Positions 57,880 to 64,000 of a stretch of 64,000 nucleotides of DNA are shown piece after piece (the stretch's first letter is position 1; each line of letters begins with the position of its first letter). The notes under the pieces are model-generated. The model did no database searches. It was not told the DNA's origin and worked only from the letters and a program-made list of their open reading frames with translations. A program made the translations under genes and the position numbers. The stretch covers positions 13,082,001-13,146,000 of the forward strand of contig JBITNC010000002.1 of NCBI GenBank assembly GCA_050084985.1, in the 5' to 3' direction. Source of the DNA: Nageia nagi. Its lineage: Eukaryota > Pinophyta.

Positions 57880-58640
57880 AGGAAAGAAACCTAACATCTC
57901 TCATTTTAGGTACTTGCCACTTTGGTGAAAGGTTCAATGAAATATGATCTTTACATTGTGGATAAATCTCCAACAAAGATGTTCCTTGCAATTAATGTTT
58001 ATTCCAAAGGCAGTCCTTGGCACCATCAATTAGGTCACCTAAACCATAAGAACATTCAAGTTATAAAATATCATGATCTTGTGGAGGGTTTGCCTACAAT
58101 ATCACCTAAAATTGGTCTTTGTTAGAAGTAAATTCTAGGTAAAATGAATTGAAAAAATTTCCAAAAGATAAGGAAACTAGAGCAACTCAACCTCTTTAGC
58201 TTGTTCATTCAGATTTGATAGTTCCATTTTTGTCTAGGTCACTTGGGGGAGCATCTTATGTCTTAACCTTTATTTATGACTCCATAAGAATGATATTTGG
58301 TTATCTTTTAGAGCACAAAGATCAAACCTTTGATAGGTTCAAATATTTCAAATCTTTGGTAGAAAATTAGTCTAGATTCAAAATTAAAATGTTAAGATCT
58401 AATAATGGGGGTGAGTATAATAGCAATGAATTCAATGATTTTTGTACCAAGTATGGAATCAAATGGTAGTTTACAATCCCTTACACTCCTTAGTAGAATG
58501 GTGTAATCTAAAGGAAGAATAGAACTATTTAAGAAATATCAAGATGTATGTTGGGAGATCTTTCTAGATTCTTATGGGGTGAAGCTATAAATATAGCAAT
58601 TTACATCTTAAACAAATCTTGGAGGCTCCTCTTCAACATC
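57880..58640 (+). pseudogene. pol: GAG-pre-integrase and integrase of Copia element E
   Basis: Open frame 57922-58125 (MKYDLYIVDKSPTKMFLAIN, SPWHHQLGHLNHKNIQVIKY) is the GAG-pre-integrase motif with its WHxxLGH. Integrase follows with stops: VHSDL, GGASYVLTFIYDSIRMIFGY, FKYFKSLVEN, IKMLRSNNGGEYNSNEFNDF (catalytic Asp of RSDNGGE is Asn), TIPYTP, NGVI-x-RKNRTI (family: NGVAERKNRTI, catalytic Glu lost) and AINIAIYILNKS. Ends near 58630. Confidence 0.85.
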
Positions 58641-59845
58641 TTTTAAGGCCCTTTCTCTTCTTTCTCCATCTACTTTGTTGAGGTAAAAAGGTATAATCTC
58701 CCTCCTACCTTTTTCATTGTCAAATTTTGCATTATTACTAACCATTTTGGTTCTTTGATTATCAAGTTTTATTTAGAAAAAATTGTTCAAAGTAGATATT
58801 GCTGCTATTTTTTGGCCATACTAACATGTTAGTTCATTCTCATACTATTTCTATGCATTATTTTGTTAGTTACAATTTTTCTTAGGTAAAATTACCTAAT
58901 GTGTAGCAATAATATGTAAGTTTTTGAGTAAATTTGCTTACATTTAGCAATAATGAGTTATTATAGTTTATTTTTGCAAGTTTCTACTTGTGTATATATG
59001 GTTAATAGAATTGCAAATTCTTTTTATTACAATGCTATTATTGCAAACAAAAATTACAATGTTTGTAACAATTAAATTGCATTCATGCAATAATGCATGC
59101 AAAATCATATGTTTTAAAATATATGTGATATGTATTTTTAAAAAAGAATGTTGAATTCTTGTTTGTGATGATAACTTCATCCCTATGAGGCTATTTTTGT
59201 TTTATAGTGTTGATCTAAATATACACCTTTGTGGTTAGTTTGCTCTATGTGAGGAACTCATGGTACATTTTGGTTTCTATTATCACCATGTGAGAAATCA
59301 ATATGTGTTTATTGTCATTGTTTGGTTATCCATATGTCAATATTTATATATGCATATGCTCTTTTTGTTATTGATAAATACATGTTTTCTAGTATACAGT
59401 AGATGACTATAAGTATTAGCTTGGCATCTTTGTGATAACTTATAATGCATCATTAATAAGTTTATGTATGGTATTACTTAGTTTATTTATCTTGTGATTG
59501 ATAGGAATGTTTATATAATGCATCTAACTAATATTGTTTATGATCTGCTTATAGCTTGTAGGTTTCATCTTGAGAATGTAGGTTACTTACTTCAATTGGG
59601 CAGGCTCATTAAGGTTCAGATGCCAACTAAGTGTTGTTTGATTATACTTATAGTGAAACTAGTTGTGGTTAGTTATTATATTATAAACCATTTTATCAGA
59701 TGATATTGTAGTGAGTTTCAAACCAAGATCTTACTTATTTCTCAATGATGTAAAAATTGTTATCTCCATTTGTATCTCTTTGGAGGAGAACTCTCTCTTA
59801 CTTTCTCTTTCTTCTTTCTCTATGCTCTATCCCAATATTACATTA
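58641..59845. other. Non-coding 3' part of element E
   Basis: About 1.2 kb without credible coding sequence. The segment near 59400-59465 (GATGACTATAAGTATTAGCT) repeats part of the inverted arms (GTGACTATAAATATGGGCT). Confidence 0.6.
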
Positions 59846-59853
59846 AGGGGGAG
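59846..59853 (+). other. Polypurine tract of element E
   Basis: AAGGGGGAG-type run immediately before the LTR, as in most Copia elements. Confidence 0.85.
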
Positions 59854-60317
59854 TGTAAGAATTTGTAATGTAATATTGTGTAATATTTCTTTTTAATATA
59901 AGTTTACTTAATTCTTAAAGTATCTTTAGATAGCTTAAAGTATTAAGGGAATAAATATACAAAGAGGAATAAATATGGAAACACCTTTAATATTACCTTT
60001 GAGTTAAAGGGAGGTTAAAAGGTGGATTTCTTCTTATAAATAGAGAGGTACCCCTCCTCTCATTGTAATGAAATAATTGTAAAGAAAGCTTTGCTTTAGG
60101 TTTAGGGTTTGGAGAGAGGAGAGATTCTATAAGAGAGGTCCTTAAGAATAAGAAGATCTTACTTAGTATATGTACTCCCAAGGAGGGAGTAACCACTTTA
60201 TATCTTGCTTTATTTGTGAGATTGACTTGTGTTATTGTGCTATGGTGTTTATATTATAAGTGCCTTCTTACGATCTTGGTAAATTAGAGATTAATTTGAA
60301 AAGGGTTAGTTTCATTA
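59854..60317 (+). repeat. 3' LTR of Copia element E (464 bp)
   Basis: TGTAAGAATTTGTAATGTAA onward; TATAAATA at 60035. The end (GTTAGTTTCATTA) lacks a clean CA, but the AAGAG duplication right after it fixes the boundary. Confidence 0.85.
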
Positions 60318-60620
60318 AAGAGGATGAAGAAAGCTAGGAGTACCAATGGCCTCATATTTATCTTTATAATATTGACACACATCATATTTAGAAATAAATT
60401 TCTTGATGTATTGTTTCATTCTAGTCCAGTAGAAGGAATAGGTCACTCATTTGCAAGTATTCAAAAACTTGAGTGTCCAAAAGTTGGAGAAACATGTAAC
60501 TCTTGCAGTATTAGCTCATGGGATTAAGGATTAGTAGGTAGTGTAATGTGGCCCTTAAAATAAAGAATACCATCATGCCAATAAAAATGGGATTTTCTAT
60601 TAGGGTCAATCTAGAGTTGT
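60318..60620 (-). pseudogene. pol: Integrase zinc-finger part, element F
   Basis: WHDGILYFKG, LQELHVSPTFGHS (the two His), FYWTRMKQYIKKFISKYDVC-type spacing with DVCQYYKDKYEA, then GTPSFLHPL at the insertion site. Continues left of element E at 55560. Confidence 0.8.
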
Positions 60621-60859
60621 TGAATTAGCACCTGAGTGGAGCTATTATATTCTTGTTTAACCTAGTCAAACCATTGAGGAACTAAGGATTACATTTATTG
60701 AAATACCATAGGCTCCTCAAAATTTTTGTAAAGGGAATAAGCAACTACATTTTCTTTACCCTTTCGATACACAATCTCATAATCATATCCCAAAATCTTT
60801 GTGATCTATTTTTTTATTTTGGAGTTGATATTCATTGTTCCATGAAGTATTTCAAACTA

Positions 60860-61550
60860 TGATGATTGGTTCAAATGAGAAAGTGTCAACCAATTATATA
60901 TGATCATCATTGTTGAACAACATGAATAAAAGCTAGCATCTCTTTCTTATAGGTGGATTTGACCAAATTTTTACTTGATAATTCCTTACTAGTGAAAGCC
61001 AATGGTCATCCCTCCTACATCAAGACAAATCCAAGGCCCACTCCATAAGCATCACTCTCAATGAAAAATGATTAAGAAATCAACCATTTCTAATACTAGT
61101 ATGGAACACATGTCTTCCTTTAATTTTTGGAAATATTCTTCAACTATGGGTGACCAAATGAAGGCATTCATATGTTATGAGTAGGGTCACAATCTTATCA
61201 TAATCCTTTATAAATTTACAATAATACCAAATCAATCCTAGGAATCTATGCAATCCCTTAGGTCATCTTTTCATATCTTTAATCTTTATAGGATCCAACT
61301 TGATACCTACTTTAGAGATAATATGCCGCAAATACTCAATTTTAGTGTGCCCAAAGGAATATTTGAAATGCTTGACATATAGTTGGTGATATTTAAAAAT
61401 TTACAAGGTCTGATATAGGTAGGATAGATGAATATGATCCTCCCAATTCTTATTTTAGATTAAAATATCATCAAATAAAACCAAAATAAGGTTTCTAAGG
61501 TGAGGTTTAAATACCTTATTCATGAGGATCTAAAATATGGAAGGATCATT
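60860..61550 (-). pseudogene. pol: RT C-terminal part and RNase H, element F
   Basis: RT from 61550: LMNKVFKPHLRNLILVLFDD with the catalytic FDD, HFKYSFGHTKIEYLRHIISK, VGIKLDPIKIKDMKRxPKGL, RFLGLIWYYCKFIKDYDKIV. RNase H near 60890-61060: ESDAYGVGLGFVLM, PLAFTSKELSSKNLVKSTYK, KEMLAFIHVVQQ. Stops at Trp and Gln codons. The upstream RT motifs are cut off by element G at 61550. Confidence 0.82.
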
Positions 61551-62481
61551 TGTAAATAGATTGATGGATGAGCACTTGTATACATGGACTAGCCTTGGAG
61601 AGACTCCTAAACCCCCACATTGATCCATTATGATACTTAGATCCCATGCATGGATCCTAGACCCATGTTGGGCATACATGGAAATCCTAGATCTCCACAT
61701 TGTCATTTATGAGACTCTAGGACACCACATTATCATACTTGAACCCTAGGCACCTATGTTGGGCATTCTAGGCCCCATTGAGGCTAACATTGGGATTAAG
61801 AAGTTGGGTGATGACACCTAGGTGACATCCAGATAGAGGTAAGTGTATAAAGAGGCATTGGAGCCTCATTTTTGTATATACCTAATTATACTATTATTTC
61901 TTGATACCATCCTATGGAAACAAGTCTTAGTAGTGCTAAGAAATCCCCTAGGTGTAGCATATAAAATGGATATCAAGTTGATGGATCATGTAGACTATGG
62001 TATTGGCATAGCACCCTTTCCCATCTGGTGGTATTTTGAGATTATGATTATACCTTCAGTGATTTTTGAGATTAGAGAAGTTCTCCTTCAGTGGAAGATA
62101 TTTAGGTTTTGAGGGAGCAATATTATCCCATGATTATACTATTTATCAAGAAATGATGGATATTTAATTGTACCCTAGTTGGCTCCTTGGAAACCAACAT
62201 CTAGCTATGGTATTGTAGTTATGTCCATTATTGCAACATTATGGCGTATTTATTTATGTATGCATATATGAGCCAAATGTTGGCATTATGAGGGTTTGTA
62301 CATTGATATCTACTTATCTTGGTCAAATGTTAGCATCATTATATTATGTAGACTTATAGTATATTACCTATCTTATATGTTGGCAATAGTGTGTTGTGAA
62401 TGCTTAATATTGATGCCCTAGACCATATGTTAAGGTTTTTATAATCAAATTTGCTTTTGAATTATGTTTCGAATTCTTACA
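61551..62481 (+). repeat. 5' LTR of element G (about 931 bp)
   Basis: From TGTAAATAGATTG, where F RT sequence stops, to AATTCTTACA, just before the primer site; inverted TGTAA/TTACA ends. Short degenerate repeats (CCTAGACCCATGTTGGGCAT and CCTATGTTGGGCATTCTAGG) at 61600-61800. No partner in the window. Confidence 0.7.
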
Positions 62482-62482
62482 G

Positions 62483-62494
62483 TGGTATCATAGC
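62483..62494 (+). other. Primer binding site of element G
   Basis: TGGTATCATAGC, one mismatch to the initiator-methionine tRNA complement TGGTATCAGAGC, one base after the LTR end. Confidence 0.85.
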
Positions 62495-62566
62495 TTGGAT
62501 TTTTCCAACTTGTGTATGAAACCATAAGTACATTGCTACTACACCAAATCCAATACTTGAAGAGAG

Positions 62567-64000
62567 ATGGCATATGCGAGAAAGAGAGAAAAATCACATA
62601 CTAAATAAACACCTTCTAGGGTCATTTATGAGGAGAATCACCAGCCATGGATGAATGAGGTGCCAAATGAGGGTGCATCTGAAGAGGAGGATGATGCACC
62701 AAGAGGAAGATCTACATAAACCAAGAGAAGAGGCTCTACTCTGATTCAAGATTCCACACTTGAATGGAATTTCAATGATCTCAACTTGACCATCCATAAC
62801 ATGATGGGATCCATCATTGCCATGCAACAATAGTTGAATAAGCATGTGGGATTTCATGAGGATCCAAAGATATAATTTAGCCTTCCATATCCTATTGTAT
62901 GTGATAGATAGGAGCCACATGAGGATGATAAGGCATACATGGAGCATAGTATGAGGATATCTCATAGATTGATATATCAATAATCTACTCACCATGGATC
63001 TATGGGTCATCCAGAACACATGGTACTAACCCTACACTAAGAAGGTACTTGGAGGAATAAATTAGTAAGATGGTGGAGCATCCCATCATCCCTAAGCCAT
63101 TTGATCCCATGTCCACAATAATTTAGGGGAGGAGATGAAGAATAGGGTTCCTAGACCATTAGAGTTGAATCAAATTTTCAAGAAGTATCCATTCTAGATC
63201 CAAGGTTGAAGAGATATGTCAACTTCAATAGCAACTTGGAGATATTAGGATTGAAGGGGAGTAGCATACATGACCTATATACCCAAGCAATTTTTGGGGA
63301 GACAAGAGAGACTTGCAACAAAATATAAATAAAATGCAAGTGTAGATGTATGATGGGAAGCAAATGACTACTAAGGCATGGTTGCATCAACTGTAGACTT
63401 ACTTCACCTTTAGCCCAAACATGGTGGAGAAAGATGTGATCCATTTCACATCCTTACACTTTAAGGGTGATACTCTCAAATTTTGATAACATGGAGTGAA
63501 AAACCATGATTACTTGTACATCACCTCTTTTGATAAGTTTGTTACGTAGCTAGTTAAGAGGTTTGATTAAAAGAGGGAAAATGACTACTTCCAAGATATA
63601 ACATTATTGAGGCAATAAGGAGAAATGGATGAATATGTGTCAAAGTTCCATAAGATCATACTTATGATCCACCATATCCCAAAGGACCAATTGATATTCC
63701 TCTTCATAAAGGTTTTTATGGAGTCACTATAGGGCAGTTCAAGGTATCCTCACCTAAGAGCCTTGATGATGCCATCTAGACCACATATGATCTAGATTTG
63801 ACCATGAAGTTCCTCAAAGAAGGGAATATGTAAAAGGGATCAATTAAATATAATTATTTCATCAATAATGAAGGACATATCAAGGTTAAACCATTTCCAC
63901 CACCTCAAATGAACCAATTAGATGTAGCTACATGGAAGAAAATGAGGGAGAAAGGCAAGTGGACATCCTAGATTAGGAGACACCAAGAATAGAGGGAATA
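62567..64000 (+). pseudogene. gag: gag of element G (runs off the window)
   Basis: ATG at 62567 (MAYARKREKSHTK), acidic N-terminus (NEVPNEGASEEEDDAPRGRS), then the capsid domain at about 63330-63790: KAWLHQLxTYFTFSPNMVEK, DVIHFTSLHFKGDTLKF, YLYITSFDKFVT, NDYFQDITLLRQ, MDEYVSKFHKIILMIHHIPK, DQLIFLFIKVFMESL. Stops interrupt it often. The order and spacing match gag of element N (WIHQLQIYL, IHFATLSLKG, FHELTKIQQKG). The minus-strand frames over 62594-63444 are shadows. Confidence 0.82.

Larger units (their letters stand above)
55566..60317 (+). mobile_element. Element E: rearranged Ty1/Copia element
   Basis: Direct LTRs in plus orientation and a GAG-pre-integrase/integrase region on plus, but RT and RNase H on minus. 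Two inverted arms of about 220 bp (55957-56178 and 57613-57829) bracket the inverted block. Flanked by the 5-bp duplication AAGAG, so the outer boundaries come from one insertion event. Copia order should be gag-protease-integrase-RT-RNase H; here the 3' half is flipped and lies before integrase. Confidence 0.85.
54089..61550 (-). mobile_element. Element F: chromovirus, minus strand, split by Copia element E
   Basis: 3' LTR 54089-54478, chromodomain and integrase core 54500-55560, element E, integrase zinc finger 60318-60600, RNase H and RT to 61550, where element G cuts it. Same LTR family as element H (TGTTAGGATCC, GTATCCCCCTCxAAGCA). The parts in front of RT are outside, beyond G. Confidence 0.85.
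61551..64000 (+). mobile_element. Element G: Ty3 element with initiator-Met primer site, 3' part outside window
   Basis: LTR, primer site and gag are present; pol would lie to the right of base 64000. Inserted into RT of element F after TCATT (61546-61550), a candidate target duplication. Its gag resembles that of element N, so it may represent the autonomous relative of N. Confidence 0.8.

Noticed and set aside
62594-63444. Minus-strand frames of 141 and 88 codons
   Set aside because: They lie opposite the gag of element G, whose motifs are recognisable on plus.

Overview
The window looks like nuclear DNA of a seed plant with a large genome. It is AT-rich, CpG-poor, and made almost entirely of decayed LTR retrotransposons; I found no host gene, no rRNA or tRNA gene and no bacterial-type operon. 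The variety of old, stop-riddled Ty3 and Copia remnants nested in one another would fit a gymnosperm with slow repeat turnover, but that is an inference; the sequence itself only says 'plant'.

Left part (1-23297). Element A (1-13296, minus strand) is a Tat-type Ty3 element that still shows a 2.4 kb 5' LTR, a primer binding site, a repeat-bearing leader, gag, protease, RT, RNase H, a second RNase H, integrase and an extra 3' reading frame; its 3' end lies beyond the left edge. A abuts the first LTR of element N (13297-21460, plus), a gag-protease-only element with a tRNA-iMet-type primer site, arranged LTR-internal-LTR-internal-LTR. N in turn interrupts the pol gene of chromovirus H (21461-23297, plus; integrase, chromodomain, 3' LTR).

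Middle part (23298-54088). A pyrimidine-skewed tract without a recognisable gene (23298-27580) ends in a possible LTR. A minus-strand Ty3 element C (about 28.8-46 kb) follows; it carries a second RNase H upstream of RT rather than downstream. C is split by element B (30308-38621, plus), which has two 719-bp LTRs, a gag, no pol, and an antisense plant-mobile-domain-like reading frame. After C come an unrecognised plus-strand reading frame (46150-47411), a second minus-strand chromovirus D (47.6-51.85 kb), and an AT-rich gene-free tract with a 180-bp tandem duplication.

Right part (54089-64000). Chromovirus F (minus, same LTR family as H) is split by Copia element E (55566-60317), whose 5-bp target duplication is visible and whose RT/RNase H block is inverted relative to its integrase. 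F is then cut by element G (61551 to the end, plus), another Ty3 element with a tRNA-iMet-type primer site and the start of a gag.

All the coding sequences work, or once worked, in retrotransposition: gag makes the particle, protease processes it, RT/RNase H copies the RNA, and integrase inserts the copy. Nearly all carry stops or frameshifts. Element A is the best preserved, which agrees with it being the last arrival in its nest.
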